A DNA stretch of 64,000 nt from Afipia sp. (GCA_017308595.1 JAFKER010000010.1:1-64000); one strand, 5' to 3'; positions 36,829-49,727 are shown, counted from the first letter of the stretch. A program made the numbers and translations. Notes: generated by a model from the letters alone, not told the origin.

Positions 36829-38250
36829 TCACATATTCAGCACGCGGCCATAAGCATCGAGCACCGCTTCCTTCATCGTCTCGGAAATGGTCGGATGCGG
36901 GAAGATGGTGTGGAAGAGTTCTTCCTCGGTGGTCTCAAGGTTCATGGCGACGACGAAACCCTGAATGAGTTCGGTCACCTCATGGCCGACCATGTGCGCG
37001 CCCAGCAGTTGCCCGGTTTTCTTGTCGAAGATCACCTTGACCAAGCCCTGGTCCTCGCCCTGCGCGATGGCCTTGCCATTGCCGACAAACGGGAAGCGGC
37101 CGACGCGGATGTCTTTGCCCGCCTCTTTCGCCTTCACCTCGGTGAGCCCAACCGACGCGATCTGCGGATGGCAATAGGTGCAGCCGGGGATGAGCGTCTT
37201 GTCCATCGGATGCGGATGCAGTCCCTTGATGGCTTCGACGCAGATGATGCCTTCGTGTTCAGCCTTGTGCGCAAGCATCGGAGGGCCCGCGACATCGCCG
37301 ATGGCGTAGATGCCGGGGACGTTGGTCTTGCCGTAGCCGTCGATGACGATACAGCCGCGATCCGTCTTCACGCCCAGCTTCTCAAGGCCGATACCCTCGA
37401 TATTGCCGACCACGCCGACTGCCGAGATCACACGGTCCACTTCGAGCTGCACAGGTTTGCCCTTGCCGTCATCGATGGTGGCGACAACGCTGTCGGTTTT
37501 CTTGTCGAGCTTGGTCACCTTGGTGCCCGACATCACCTTGATGCCCTGCTTCTCGAACTGCTTGCGGGCGAGGCCCGCAATCTCCGCGTCCTCGACGGGA
37601 AGAATCTGCGGCAAAACTTCCACCACCGTCACCTCAGCACCGAGGGTGCGGTAGAACGAAGCGAACTCGATGCCGATGGCGCCGGAGCCGACCACCAGCA
37701 AAGATTTCGGAAACTTGTCCGGGTTCATCGCCTCGAAGTAGGTCCAGACCAGCTTCTTGTCCGGCTCAAGACCCGGCAGCACGCGCGGACGCGCACCGGT
37801 GGCGACGATGATGTGCTTGGCGGTGTAAGCGCCCTCGCCCAGCGATCCCTTCGGTGCTTCGGCGGCGGACTTCTTCACCGTGAACTTGCCCGGTGTATCC
37901 AGCGTGGCTTCACCCCAGATGATCGAAATCTTGTTCTTCTTCATCAGGAATTCGACGCCGCCATTGAGGCGCTTCACCACCGCGCGCGAGCGCGCGATCA
38001 CCGCCTTCGGATCGAACGACACGTTGTCCGCCGACAGGCCGTAATCCTTGGCGTGGGTCATGTAGTGATAGATTTCCGCCGAGCGCAGCAGCGCCTTGGT
38101 CGGAATGCAGCCCCAGTTGTTGCAGATGCCGCCGAGATAAGCCTTCTCGACAATGGCGGTCTTGAAACCGAGTTGCGCGGCGCGAATGGCCGTGACGTAA
38201 CCGCCGGGGCCCGATCCGATCACGACGACGTCAAAGGAATTATCAGCCAT
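36829..38250 (-). CDS. lpdA: Dihydrolipoyl dehydrogenase (E3 of pyruvate dehydrogenase)
   Basis: 473 residues. FAD motif VIGSGPGGYVTAIRAAQLG, redox disulfide in GGICNNWGCIPTKALLRSAE, NAD motif VVGSGAIGIEFASFYRTLG, and the C-terminal His-Glu pair in FPHPTISETMKEAV. It reoxidises the dihydrolipoyl groups of PdhC (and, here, of the lipoyl domain on PdhB). Last of pdhA-pdhB-pdhC-(exported protein)-lpdA. Confidence 0.96.
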   Translation of the reverse strand: MADNSFDVVVIGSGPGGYVTAIRAAQLGFKTAIVEKAYLGGICNNWGCIPTKALLRSAEIYHYMTHAKDYGLSADNVSFDPKAVIARSRAVVKRLNGGVEFLMKKNKISIIWGEATLDTPGKFTVKKSAAEAPKGSLGEGAYTAKHIIVATGARPRVLPGLEPDKKLVWTYFEAMNPDKFPKSLLVVGSGAIGIEFASFYRTLGAEVTVVEVLPQILPVEDAEIAGLARKQFEKQGIKVMSGTKVTKLDKKTDSVVATIDDGKGKPVQLEVDRVISAVGVVGNIEGIGLEKLGVKTDRGCIVIDGYGKTNVPGIYAIGDVAGPPMLAHKAEHEGIICVEAIKGLHPHPMDKTLIPGCTYCHPQIASVGLTEVKAKEAGKDIRVGRFPFVGNGKAIAQGEDQGLVKVIFDKKTGQLLGAHMVGHEVTELIQGFVVAMNLETTEEELFHTIFPHPTISETMKEAVLDAYGRVLNM

Positions 38251-38277
38251 GCTGTGTTCTTTCCGTCTGCACTGCTT

Positions 38278-38610
38278 CTATTTGCATTTCTTTTCGCCAA
38301 GCGTCACGGCCGACACGCGCGAGGGCCCGACCATCGGCTGACCGTTAGGTCCTTTCGGCGATTCCCGCGAGATCACTGCATCGATCCAGCAGTTGCTGCC
38401 AAAAATCCGGTAGCCTTGTTGCGTCCGCTCAATCCGATCGACAACGCCGAGCTGTTCCGGAATGCTGGTTTGCGCCGTAATCGCCGCGAAGTTCTGCCAA
38501 ACCGTATACTGCGGCGGCAGTTCAGCCATTGCCGCGCGCATGAAGACCAGCGCCGCGGACAGCACGAGAGCCAGCGTCAGCGCCCCTCGTTTGACCTGAA
38601 TGTCGAGCAC
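38278..38610 (-). CDS. Small exported protein inside the pdh operon, unknown function
   Basis: 110 residues. I use the GTG at 38610, preceded by AGGA at about seven bases and starting 14 bases after the pdhC stop; the open frame extends further upstream through pdhC and is not otherwise supported. A signal peptide (RGALTLALVLSAALVFMRAA) is followed by a short domain with two cysteines (SNCWIDAV and the C-terminal EKKCK) that could pair in the periplasm. I do not recognise the family. Its 28-base distance to lpdA implies co-transcription. Confidence 0.7.
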   Translation of the reverse strand: MLDIQVKRGALTLALVLSAALVFMRAAMAELPPQYTVWQNFAAITAQTSIPEQLGVVDRIERTQQGYRIFGSNCWIDAVISRESPKGPNGQPMVGPSRVSAVTLGEKKCK

Positions 38611-38624
38611 GCGCGTCCTGCCTG

Positions 38625-39995
38625 TCAGACCACCATCATCACCGGATTTTCGATCAGCTTCTTGAACGCCGTGATTAGCTCCGCGCCGAGCGCGCCGTCG
38701 ATGGCACGATGATCGCAGGACAACGTCACGCTCATCATGCTGGCTGCCACGATCTGGCCGTTGCGCACCACGGCGCGATCCTCGCTGGTGCCGACGGCAA
38801 GGATCGAGGACTGTGGCGGATTGATCACCGCCGTGAAATCCTTGATGCCGTACATGCCGAGGTTCGATACCGACGACGTGCCGCCCTGATATTCGTTCGG
38901 CTTGAGCTTCTTGGCTTTCGCGCGCGCGGCGAGATCCTTCATCTCGCCAGAGATCGCCGATAGCGTCTTGAGTTCGGCCTGACGGATGATCGGCGTGATC
39001 AGACCGAACGGCAATGCCACGGCGACGCCGATGTCGGAATGCTTGTGACGCAGAATCGCTGCTTCCGTCCACGACACATTCGCTTCGGGGATTTTCTGCA
39101 GCGCAATCGCCATCGCCTTGATGACGAAGTCATTGACCGAGAGCTTGTAGAGCGGCTTGCCGTCGGCGTTCTTGCCCGCAGCAGCGTTGATTTCCTCGCG
39201 CGCTGCGTTCAGCTTGCCAAGATCGCAATCCACCGTGAGGTAGAATGTCGGCATCGAATTGGTCGCGGCGGTGAGACGCTGCGCGATGGTTCGGCGCATC
39301 GAGTCATGCGGCACGCTCTCGTAATCGCCCTCGGTATACAGCCCGAGAATCTGCTGATCGGACATCGCGGGCGCGCCGACTGCACCGGCAGCAGCGGCTG
39401 GAGCGCCTGCGCCGGCCGCAGACTTGAGGCCCTTGCCGGATTTGGCCTGATCGATGTCGCGCGCGACGACGCGGCCATGCGGGCCGGTGCCGGTGACGCG
39501 CGACAGATCGATGCCCGCTTCCTTGGCGAGGCGGCGCGCCAAAGGCGATGAGAAGATGCGCGTGCCGTTGCTGGCGGCGGGTGCAGCCTGAGGCGCAGCG
39601 GGCGCCGGTGCTTTCGCCGCAGGCGCGGCAGCAGGTGCCGGAGCGGGAGCCGCAGCAGGCTTGGGCGCTTCAGCTTTCGGTGCCTCGGTTTTCGGAGCTT
39701 CGGACTTTGCAGGCGCAGAAGCCGCCCCGGTTCCTGCAGCTTTCACGTCCTCGCCGTCACCGGCAAGCACAGCAATCACATTGTTGACCGGAACGTCCTG
39801 CGTGCCTTCCGGCACAAGGATTTTTGCAATAGTGCCTTCATCGACGGCTTCGACTTCCATCGTCGCCTTGTCGGTTTCGATTTCGGCGATCACATCGCCG
39901 GACTTGACCTTGTCGCCCTCTTTCTTGAGCCACTTCGAAAGGTTGCCCTTCTCCATGGTGGGTGACAGCGCGGGCATCAGAATGTTGATCGGCAT
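38625..39995 (-). CDS. pdhC: Pyruvate dehydrogenase E2, dihydrolipoyl acetyltransferase
   Basis: 456 residues. One N-terminal lipoyl domain (about 1-80; modified Lys in [11 protein letters not shown]), a Pro/Ala/Lys linker, the peripheral-subunit-binding domain ([20 protein letters not shown], about 150-190) and the catalytic domain with [20 protein letters not shown] near the C-terminus. It transfers acetyl groups from lipoamide to CoA. It begins 20 bases after the pdhB stop. The leader contains GGGACACTCG, the outer arm of the family D repeat. Confidence 0.96.
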   Translation of the reverse strand: MPINILMPALSPTMEKGNLSKWLKKEGDKVKSGDVIAEIETDKATMEVEAVDEGTIAKILVPEGTQDVPVNNVIAVLAGDGEDVKAAGTGAASAPAKSEAPKTEAPKAEAPKPAAAPAPAPAAAPAAKAPAPAAPQAAPAASNGTRIFSSPLARRLAKEAGIDLSRVTGTGPHGRVVARDIDQAKSGKGLKSAAGAGAPAAAAGAVGAPAMSDQQILGLYTEGDYESVPHDSMRRTIAQRLTAATNSMPTFYLTVDCDLGKLNAAREEINAAAGKNADGKPLYKLSVNDFVIKAMAIALQKIPEANVSWTEAAILRHKHSDIGVAVALPFGLITPIIRQAELKTLSAISGEMKDLAARAKAKKLKPNEYQGGTSSVSNLGMYGIKDFTAVINPPQSSILAVGTSEDRAVVRNGQIVAASMMSVTLSCDHRAIDGALGAELITAFKKLIENPVMMVV

Positions 39996-40000
39996 GATAC

Positions 40001-40010
40001 GAGTGTCCCG
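40001..40010 (-). repeat. Short fragment of the family D outer arm before pdhC
   Basis: GAGTGTCCCG lies five bases upstream of the pdhC ATG, in the same orientation and nearly the same distance as in front of the RND gene (30951, four bases). There is no second arm, so this may be a degraded copy or chance. Confidence 0.35.
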
Positions 40011-40015
40011 CTCTC

Positions 40016-41434
40016 TCAGCGATACATTACGGCTTTGGCCGCATCGACGACTTCGGCCACCGACGGCAGCGCCAGCTTTTCGAGGTTCGCCGCGTAAGGC
40101 ATCGGCACGTCCTTGCCCGACACGCGCGCCACAGGCGCGTCGATATAGTCGAAGGCCTGCTCCGTGATCCGCGCTGAGATCTCCGCGCCAACGCCGGACT
40201 GCTGCCAGCCTTCCTCGACCACAACGGCGCGCGAGGTCTTTTTCACCGAATTGATGATCGTCTCGGTGTCCATCGGGCGCAGCGTGCGCAGATCGATGAC
40301 TTCAGCCTCGATGCCCTCCTTTGCGAGTTCATCGGCGGCGTTCAGTGCGTAGGTCATGCCGTTCGACCATGCGATCAGCGTCACGTCCTTGCCGGGACGC
40401 GCGATGCGCGCCTTGCCGATCGGGACAACGTAGTCATCGAGCTTCGGCACGTCGCTGGAGTGACCGTAGAGAATTTCGTTCTCAAGGAAGATCACCGGGT
40501 TCGGGTCGCGGATCGCCGCCTTGAGCAGACCCTTGGCGTCCGCCGCCGAATACGGCGAGACGACCTTGAGGCCCGGGATTTGCGAGTACCAGGCCGAATA
40601 GTCCTGGCTGTGCTGTGCGGCCACACGCGCGGCTGCGCCGTTCGGGCCGCGGAACACGATCGAGCAGCCCATCTGGCCGCCGGACATGTAGAGCGTCTTC
40701 GCCGCCGAGTTGATGATCTGGTCGATCGCCTGCATCGCGAAGTTGAAGGTCATGAACTCGACGATGGGCTTGAGGCCCGCCATCGCCGCGCCGACGCCGA
40801 CGCCGGCAAAACCATGTTCGGTGATCGGCGTATCGATGACACGGCGATCGCCGAATTCCTGCAGCAGGCCCTGGGTGATCTTGTAAGCGCCCTGATACTC
40901 GGCGACTTCCTCACCCATCACGAACACGTCGCCGTCGCGGCGCATTTCCTCGGCCATGGCGTCGCGCAGCGCTTCGCGCACCGTCATCTTCACCATCTCG
41001 GTGCCCGGCGGCACTTCGGGGTCCGGCTCAACCGGAGCTACGGGAGCTGCAACCACGGGGGGCACGCTGATCTGCGGCTTGCCTTCCCCGACAGGTGAGC
41101 GGGACTCTTGAACCTCTTGTTGAACTTCAACGCGGGGCGCCTCGGGTGCTTTCACCGGCACCGGAGTCTTTCCGAGATCAGCGGCGGTTTCGCCGTCGCT
41201 CAGAATGGTCGCAATCGGGGTATTGACCGCGACATCGTTGGTGCCTTCGGCAATCAGGATTTTGCCGAGCGTCCCTTCGTCGGTCGCTTCGACTTCCATC
41301 GTCGCCTTGTCCGTTTCGATCTCGGCGATCACATCGCCGGACTTAACGGTTTCACCCTCTTTTTTCAGCCATTTGGAAAGGTTGCCTTTTTCCATCGTGG
41401 GCGAAAGCGCGGGCATCAGAACTTGAATCGGCAT
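40016..41434 (-). CDS. pdhB: Pyruvate dehydrogenase E1 beta with N-terminal lipoyl domain
   Basis: 472 residues. Residues 1-80 are a complete lipoyl domain ([20 protein letters not shown], lipoyl Lys in [11 protein letters not shown]), then a linker, then the E1-beta transketolase-like core: [60 protein letters not shown] and the C-terminal domain with [14 protein letters not shown]. The lipoyl fusion on E1-beta is a known alphaproteobacterial arrangement. Between pdhA and pdhC. Confidence 0.96.
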   Translation of the reverse strand: MPIQVLMPALSPTMEKGNLSKWLKKEGETVKSGDVIAEIETDKATMEVEATDEGTLGKILIAEGTNDVAVNTPIATILSDGETAADLGKTPVPVKAPEAPRVEVQQEVQESRSPVGEGKPQISVPPVVAAPVAPVEPDPEVPPGTEMVKMTVREALRDAMAEEMRRDGDVFVMGEEVAEYQGAYKITQGLLQEFGDRRVIDTPITEHGFAGVGVGAAMAGLKPIVEFMTFNFAMQAIDQIINSAAKTLYMSGGQMGCSIVFRGPNGAAARVAAQHSQDYSAWYSQIPGLKVVSPYSAADAKGLLKAAIRDPNPVIFLENEILYGHSSDVPKLDDYVVPIGKARIARPGKDVTLIAWSNGMTYALNAADELAKEGIEAEVIDLRTLRPMDTETIINSVKKTSRAVVVEEGWQQSGVGAEISARITEQAFDYIDAPVARVSGKDVPMPYAANLEKLALPSVAEVVDAAKAVMYR

Positions 41435-41461
41435 GGTCGCTCCGGACTCTCTTTCGCAGGC

Positions 41462-42505
41462 TTAACGGTAAATATCGGTGTAAAGCTCGGATACGGGCGG
41501 CTCCGGCGTGTGCTGCGCGAAATCCGCCGCCTCGTTGACGATCTCGCGGACCTCGCCGTCGATCGCCTTCAGGTCCTGCTCGCTGACCTTCAATTCAAGC
41601 AGACGCTGACGTACCTGCTCGATCGGGTCACTGTCGTGGCGCACCTTGTCCACTTCCTCGCGGGTCCGGTATTTCGCGGGATCGGACATCGAATGGCCGC
41701 GATAACGATAGGTCTGCATCTCCAGGATAAAAGGCCCGTTGCCTTCGCGGCACCACTGCACCGCCTTGTCGCCCGCGGCCTTCACAGCGCGGACGTCCAT
41801 ACCATCGACCTGTTCGCCGGGAATGTTGAAGGACGCGCCGCGCTTGGAGAAGTCCGTCTGCGCCGACGAGCGGGTCACCGAGGTGCCCATCGCGTAACGG
41901 TTGTTCTCGATGACGTAGATCACGGGGAGCTTCCACAGCTCCGCCATGTTGAAGCTCTCGTAGACCTGCCCCTGATTGGCAGCGCCATCGCCGAAATAGG
42001 CGATGCTGACGCTCTTGTTGCCGCGATACCGGTTGGCGAAAGCCAGGCCAGTGCCGAGCGGAACCTGCGCGCCGACAATGCCGTGGCCGCCGTAGAAATT
42101 CTTCTCCTTGCTGAACATGTGCATGGAGCCGCCCTTGCCTTTGGAATAGCCGGCTTCACGTCCCGTCAGTTCGGCCATCACGCCCTTGGGATCCATGCCG
42201 CAAGCCAGCATGTGGCCGTGGTCGCGATAACTGGTGATGATCTGATCGCCCTTCTCCAGCGACATCTGCATACCCACCACGACAGCTTCCTGGCCGATAT
42301 AGAGGTGACAAAAGCCGCCAATCGCGCCCATGCCGTAAAGCTGGCCGGCTTTTTCCTCGAACCGGCGGATCAGCATCATCTCGCGAAATGCGTGAAGCTC
42401 CTGATCCTTGCTGAAAGTCAGATTGTTCGGATGGCGGGAGCCGTTGCCTGCGTCTTTCGTGCTGGCGCTTTTTTTCGGAGAGGCCGATTCTTTTGGAGAA
42501 GCCAT
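41462..42505 (-). CDS. pdhA: Pyruvate dehydrogenase E1 alpha
   Basis: 347 residues. Thiamine diphosphate motif IAYFGDGAANQGQVYESFNM ending near VIENNRYAMGT, the phosphorylation-loop region YRYRGHSMSDPAKYRTREEV, and GFCHLYIGQEAVVVGMQM. The N-terminal 25 residues are Ser/Lys-rich and variable. First gene of the pdh operon; the promoter lies in 42506-42805. Confidence 0.97.
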   Translation of the reverse strand: MASPKESASPKKSASTKDAGNGSRHPNNLTFSKDQELHAFREMMLIRRFEEKAGQLYGMGAIGGFCHLYIGQEAVVVGMQMSLEKGDQIITSYRDHGHMLACGMDPKGVMAELTGREAGYSKGKGGSMHMFSKEKNFYGGHGIVGAQVPLGTGLAFANRYRGNKSVSIAYFGDGAANQGQVYESFNMAELWKLPVIYVIENNRYAMGTSVTRSSAQTDFSKRGASFNIPGEQVDGMDVRAVKAAGDKAVQWCREGNGPFILEMQTYRYRGHSMSDPAKYRTREEVDKVRHDSDPIEQVRQRLLELKVSEQDLKAIDGEVREIVNEAADFAQHTPEPPVSELYTDIYR

Positions 42506-42805
42506 GTCATGTCCGGATGAGAGAGCGGATGTAATCCTCTCTACTCCAACTCACATCGCCATGAAAGGATTGCGTTATGTTGCGACAATCCGCTCGCATT
42601 TCGCAATGCAGCGAACGCAACTTTAAAAGCGAAAGCGACAGCTTTTTGAAATTTGAAACCAGTGTGACGTTCACAAGTCCACAATGCTTCGGCAGCGCGT
42701 ACCGTTGCGGACCGCGAGCCAGGACCATGTCGCAATGATATGCCGTCGCGTCCCGAGTCCGCAGCAGAGCGTGCGGAAAATCAGCCGAACTTCGGGTTCG
42801 AAATG
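42506..42805. promoter_or_regulatory. Promoter-bearing gap between the FtsB-like gene and pdhA
   Basis: 300 bases with no supported gene. The part at about 42570-42680 is visibly more AT-rich than the flanks, as expected for a regulated promoter of the pdh operon. I could not pick a convincing -10/-35 pair. Overlapping short ORFs lack an RBS and family resemblance. Confidence 0.4.
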
Positions 42806-43123
42806 CTAGTTCTGGCCGATCATCCGAACGAGATCGCGCGGATGCACATAGTCGAGCTGGTAACGCGCTCGTTCGTCGAGCATGTCGGGGTCGACCCGGT
42901 CGGAACGAAGCAGTGAAACACGCTTTTCCGCCGCGGCCCGCTCGGCCTTGAGCCGGGCAAGCTCAGTGGTCAGCAATACAATTTCCTGATCCAGTTCCTG
43001 CCGCGCATTGAGGCCGTACTTGCCGGTGTAGGCATTGATCCCGAAATAGGTAATCAATGCCGCCGCGATCGCGTAAAGCGCGAGGCCGGTCATGATTGCT
43101 TTGAATCGCGAGCGTGAAACCAT
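42806..43123 (-). CDS. FtsB/DivIC-family septum formation protein
   Basis: 105 residues. Short cytoplasmic N-terminus, one membrane helix (IMTGLALYAIAAALITYFGI) and a periplasmic coiled coil (ARQELDQEIVLLTTELARLK on), followed by a short tail with DERARYQLDYVHPRDLV. This is the bitopic layout of FtsB, which joins FtsL and FtsQ in the divisome. Upstream of the pdh genes on the same strand, separated by 300 bases. Confidence 0.88.
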   Translation of the reverse strand: MVSRSRFKAIMTGLALYAIAAALITYFGINAYTGKYGLNARQELDQEIVLLTTELARLKAERAAAEKRVSLLRSDRVDPDMLDERARYQLDYVHPRDLVRMIGQN

Positions 43124-43189
43124 GCCCGCAGGATGCGACAGCCCGGTTAACCCATTGCTAATGACCGGGCCGTCGCTTTAGCCGCGGCG

Positions 43190-43741
43190 CTATTTCTGGA
43201 GCCGCTCGACCCAGGCTGCGAACGCGTCGATATAGGCCTTCATCACCTTCTCAAGCGCTTCCTTGGTCAGGTTGCCCTTGTCGTCGAAAGCATCGCCCAC
43301 TCCGTTCAGGTAGATTTCGGGCTGCTGCATGATAGGCCCGGAAATACCAGGCAGAATAGACTTCAGGTGCATGGCCGCGGCAACGCCGCCAAGCGCACCG
43401 GGCGAATTGGCGATAATGCCTGTCGGCTTGCCGAGAAACGAACTCTTTCCGTAAGGGCGCGAACCCACATCGATCGCGTTCTTCAGCACACCGGAAGTCG
43501 ACCGGTTGTATTCCGGCGTCACGAACAGAACGGCATCGGATTTCTGAATTCTCTCGCGAAACGCAACCCAGTCCGCCGGCGGCGTCGCTTCCAGATCCTG
43601 ATTGAAGAACGACAGCCCCTCAAGCGTCACGATGTCGAATTTAAGCGACGGTGGAGCGATTTTGGCGAAAGCCTTGGCGATCTTGAGCGAAAACGACTCC
43701 TTGCGGAGGCTACCAACAATGACGGCAACGGAATGGGCCAT
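43190..43741 (-). CDS. NADPH-dependent FMN reductase-like flavoprotein
   Basis: 183 residues, flavodoxin-like fold. The FMN phosphate loop is IVGSLRKESFSLKIAKAFAK; the isoalloxazine-contacting segment is FVTPEYNRSTSGVLKNAIDV, and IIANSPGALGGVAAAMHLK follows. The family reduces quinones, azo compounds or chromate. The stem-loop at 43771-43790 lies between its start and the upstream CoA-transferase gene. Confidence 0.93.
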   Translation of the reverse strand: MAHSVAVIVGSLRKESFSLKIAKAFAKIAPPSLKFDIVTLEGLSFFNQDLEATPPADWVAFRERIQKSDAVLFVTPEYNRSTSGVLKNAIDVGSRPYGKSSFLGKPTGIIANSPGALGGVAAAMHLKSILPGISGPIMQQPEIYLNGVGDAFDDKGNLTKEALEKVMKAYIDAFAAWVERLQK

Positions 43742-43770
43742 AAGACGATCCTTCTAAGGAACAGGACAAA

Positions 43771-43790
43771 GCGAACCTGAGAAGGTTCGC
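43771..43790 (-). terminator. Intrinsic terminator-like hairpin between the CoA-transferase and FMN reductase genes
   Basis: GCGAACCT and AGGTTCGC form a perfect 8-bp stem closed by a GAGA loop (TCTC on the minus strand), followed on the minus strand by TTTGTCC. It lies 65 bases past the CoA-transferase stop and 30 bases before the FMN reductase start. Confidence 0.65.
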
Positions 43791-43854
43791 TTAGCCTTCG
43801 GGCAAAAAGGATGCAAGTGCATTAATATCGGATCGCGAAATCTTGTTCCTGGAT

Positions 43855-44979
43855 CTACCCCAACAACTCATCGTTGTGCTGGCCAAGACGCGGCGCGCCC
43901 GAATGCGGATGCGGGCGCCGCCCGTCGAACGAAATCGGCAAGCCGACCACCGGCAAATCGCTGCCGGGCAAGGTGCGCAGCAGATCGGACGCCTTGAACT
44001 GTTCGGTCTGTGACAATTCCACGATGGTATTGACCGGACTGCACGGCACACCCACCGCTTCGAACGCAGCCAGCCATTCGCCGCGCGTCTTCGTCAGCAA
44101 TACCGGCTTCAGCAAACCAATCAGTGCGTCGCGATTGACGAAACGATCCCTGCCCTTCGCAAACCGAGGGTCGGTGCACCATTCGGGGAATCCAAGCACG
44201 GTGGCAAGCTTGTGGAACAGGCGATCATAACCGGCGGCGATGACAAGGGGATGATCCGCGGTTTCGAACGCCTGATAGGGCACGATGGTCGGAGTCGCGG
44301 CACCGGTGCGCGGCGAAAGCTCCTGCGTGATGTGATAGGTCGCAAGCGACGAGTCCACCCATGATGCCGCACTGTCGAGCAGCGAGGTGTCGATGACGCA
44401 GCCCTTCCCCGTGACATGACGCTGCTGCAACGCACCGAGCGCGCCGATCACGCACCACTGCGCAGTCGCCTTGTCGTTGATCGCAGGCGCGCAGAAGGTC
44501 GGCGGATCGTCATGTCGGCCGGTCTGCATCATCACGCCGCCATAAGCCTGCAGCAGCGGATCGAATCCCGGAGCCTTTGACAGCGGGCCCTTAGGCCCGA
44601 ATGCCCAGATCGAACAATAGATCAATCGCGGATTGATCGCGCGCATATGCTCCGGACCGATGCCGAGTTCGCTGACGACACCCGAGCGCAAATTCTGGAT
44701 CAGAATGTCAGCATCGCGCACAAGGGTCTTGAGCTTCTCGATGTCGGCGGCATTTTTCATGTCGAGAGTCACCGAGCGCTTGTTGCGGTTGGTGACATGG
44801 AACATGACGGAGGCTTCCTCGATGAACGGAGGCCCCCAGCTTCGCGCGTCGTCGCCGCCATCTGGTTTCTCGATTTTGATCACGTCCGCGCCCATGTCGG
44901 CCATGATCGCGCCCGCCAGCGGACCCGCGAGCGCCTGCCCTATTTCAATGACTTTGATTCCGGCCAGCGGACCCTGCAT
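43855..44979 (-). CDS. Class III CoA-transferase (CaiB/BaiF family)
   Basis: 374 residues. N-terminal Rossmann-like half with GIKVIEIGQALAGPLAGAIM and DMGADVIKIEKPDGGDDARS; the covalent catalytic Asp is probably in GKGCVIDTSLLDSAASWVDS. C-terminal signatures include VAGYDRLFHK-like AAGYDRLFHKLATVLGFPEW and GVPCSPVNTIVELSQTEQF. It moves CoA between carboxylic acids; the substrate is unknown. It is an isolated gene between eno and an FMN reductase. Confidence 0.92.
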   Translation of the reverse strand: MQGPLAGIKVIEIGQALAGPLAGAIMADMGADVIKIEKPDGGDDARSWGPPFIEEASVMFHVTNRNKRSVTLDMKNAADIEKLKTLVRDADILIQNLRSGVVSELGIGPEHMRAINPRLIYCSIWAFGPKGPLSKAPGFDPLLQAYGGVMMQTGRHDDPPTFCAPAINDKATAQWCVIGALGALQQRHVTGKGCVIDTSLLDSAASWVDSSLATYHITQELSPRTGAATPTIVPYQAFETADHPLVIAAGYDRLFHKLATVLGFPEWCTDPRFAKGRDRFVNRDALIGLLKPVLLTKTRGEWLAAFEAVGVPCSPVNTIVELSQTEQFKASDLLRTLPGSDLPVVGLPISFDGRRPHPHSGAPRLGQHNDELLG

Positions 44980-45113
44980 CGCATTCTCTCCAAGGCCGGC
45001 AGAATCCCGGCAACGTCCAAGTCAAACGGCGACGGCCTGCCAAGGCAAGCCGTCAATCACGTCCAGGAATGAAATGCTGCGATGCGCCTTTGGCGCTTTT
45101 CGCGGTGCCCGGG

Positions 45114-48186
<3,073 letters not shown>

Positions 48187-48232
48187 GGGCTACTCCTGAT
48201 TGAGGACAAGCCCAAACTATCAATTCTATCAA

Positions 48233-48247
48233 ATATAGCAACTATAT
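48233..48247. promoter_or_regulatory. Dyad in the AT-rich GMC/HTH-GAF divergent promoter
   Basis: ATATAG-CAA-CTATAT is a perfect 6-3-6 inverted repeat. CTATCAA also occurs twice just to its left (about 48217-48232). The surrounding 48200-48350 is near 40% GC by hand count, well below the flanking genes. It is a plausible operator for the adjacent regulator. Confidence 0.5.
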
Positions 48248-48362
48248 CACTTTAACTTGATTCCACGAGAGCTTTGGGTTATTGTGTGGCAAGACATGCA
48301 CTCTATGTTTTCAGCATCGACCTCATTGAAAACACGAGAAAAGCAAAGGACCACCAAGTTCG

Positions 48363-49121
48363 GTGCGCAATCACACGACAGAGCATGCCCCAGCCGATAT
48401 TCTGACCACTTCGCAAGCAGCGAAATTGCTGGGCATTTCAGTCCGCACGGCGCAGCTCTTGATCGAAGGCGGCTCGCTTCGATCATGGAAGACGCCCGGC
48501 GGACATCGTCGCGTCTACCGCGCCGATGTCATGGCCCTGATCAATCAAACCCATCCGGCATTGCCGCCGTCAGTTCTGTCCGTATCCGACGTCCATGATG
48601 ACGCGGGGACCGGCAACGAAAGTGGGCGCCTGCTTGCATTGGAACGATCCGGCCTTATCGATAGCGCGCCCGAACCATCCTTTGACCGTCTCACCTGGCT
48701 TGCCAGCAATATTCTGCACATGCCGATCTCGCTGTTCACACTGCTGACCTCAAGCCGCCAGTGGTTCAAGTCCCGTCAGGGCCTGGAGATAACCGAAACA
48801 CCGCGCGATTGGTCGTTCTGCAATCAGACTATTCTGCAACGCGACGTATTCAGCGTTGAAGACTTGTCGCTGGACCCGCAATTCGCGGAAAATCCGGCAG
48901 TGACGGGCGATCTTCGCTTCCGGTTCTACGCCGGTGCCCCCGTCATCGATCCCGACGGATTTGCATTGGGCGCAATGTGTGTGATCGACTACAAGCCCCG
49001 CGTACTAAAAGATAACGAACGGACAGCGCTGTTCGCGCTGGCGGAAATCGCGTCCGATCAGGTCCGCCTCCGCACTGCCGAGCGACAGTTGCGGGCACGC
49101 GACCTTGCTGCAAAAGCTTGA
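48363..49121 (+). CDS. Excisionase/MerR-type HTH regulator fused to a GAF domain
   Basis: 252 residues. The N-terminal HTH ([20 protein letters not shown], then [20 protein letters not shown]) is of the excisionase/BldC type; residues about 90-245 form a GAF domain ([60 protein letters not shown]). The start is taken as GTG at 48363, with AAAGGA 12 bases upstream; no in-frame ATG is nearer, so the start is uncertain. It is probably a small-molecule-responsive regulator of the divergent GMC gene. Confidence 0.8.
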   Translation: MRNHTTEHAPADILTTSQAAKLLGISVRTAQLLIEGGSLRSWKTPGGHRRVYRADVMALINQTHPALPPSVLSVSDVHDDAGTGNESGRLLALERSGLIDSAPEPSFDRLTWLASNILHMPISLFTLLTSSRQWFKSRQGLEITETPRDWSFCNQTILQRDVFSVEDLSLDPQFAENPAVTGDLRFRFYAGAPVIDPDGFALGAMCVIDYKPRVLKDNERTALFALAEIASDQVRLRTAERQLRARDLAAKA

Positions 49122-49206
49122 TCCAAGAACAAATCCAAGAACAACCTGCATCGTGACAGTCGCCGCAAACGGATACGTCCCAGGACAGCGGCAACGGAGA
49201 TTTCCC

Positions 49207-49683
49207 ATGTCAAGAAAACCTCGCAACCCATCTTTGCCGGCCGGACTGCAACTCGGCCATCAGGTCGAAATGCCCGCCTCGCCAGAGGCGGCAAAGCTCG
49301 ATCGCGTGCCGAACCCGCACCCGAAAGACGATTATCTGGTGCGTTTCGCCGCGCCGGAGTTCACGTCACTCTGCCCGATTACGGGCCAACCCGACTTTGC
49401 GCATCTGGTGATCGACTATGTGCCGGGCAAATGGCTGGTCGAGTCGAAGGCGCTCAAGCTGTATCTGTCGAGTTTCCGCAATCACGGGGCGTTTCACGAG
49501 GACTGCACCGTCGGGATCGGCAAGCGGCTGGTGAAAGAAATTCAACCGCGCTGGCTGCGGATCGGCGGTTACTGGTATCCGCGCGGCGGAATTCCCATCG
49601 ATGTGTTCTGGCAGACAGGGAAGCTGCCGGCGAACCTGTGGGTCCCGGATCAGGGCGTCGCGCCCTATCGCGGACGAGGCTGA
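49207..49683 (+). CDS. queF: NADPH-dependent preQ0 reductase QueF
   Basis: 158 residues from the ATG at 49207, with GGAG seven bases upstream; a frame from 49105 overlaps the regulator gene and is non-homologous. The catalytic Cys is in [40 protein letters not shown] and [16 protein letters not shown] complete the unimodular QueF signature. It reduces 7-cyano-7-deazaguanine to preQ1 for queuosine in tRNA. No other que gene is adjacent. Confidence 0.95.
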   Translation: MSRKPRNPSLPAGLQLGHQVEMPASPEAAKLDRVPNPHPKDDYLVRFAAPEFTSLCPITGQPDFAHLVIDYVPGKWLVESKALKLYLSSFRNHGAFHEDCTVGIGKRLVKEIQPRWLRIGGYWYPRGGIPIDVFWQTGKLPANLWVPDQGVAPYRGRG

Positions 49684-49727
49684 TGATTTGCGCATGATCT
49701 GAACGGAAACCAATCCCCGATCATCCG

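Noticed and set aside
36895-38712. 605-residue plus-strand ORF
   Set aside because: Antisense to lpdA; no domain resemblance and no RBS.
41108-42520. 470-residue plus-strand ORF opposite pdhA
   Set aside because: Antisense shadow; pdhA has full family motifs on the other strand.
42507-42728. Small ORF in front of pdhA
   Set aside because: No RBS or conserved features; the segment is better explained as promoter DNA.
49122-49206. preQ1 riboswitch ahead of queF
   Set aside because: The 85-base leader lacks the preQ1 pseudoknot pattern; only an ordinary RBS is seen.
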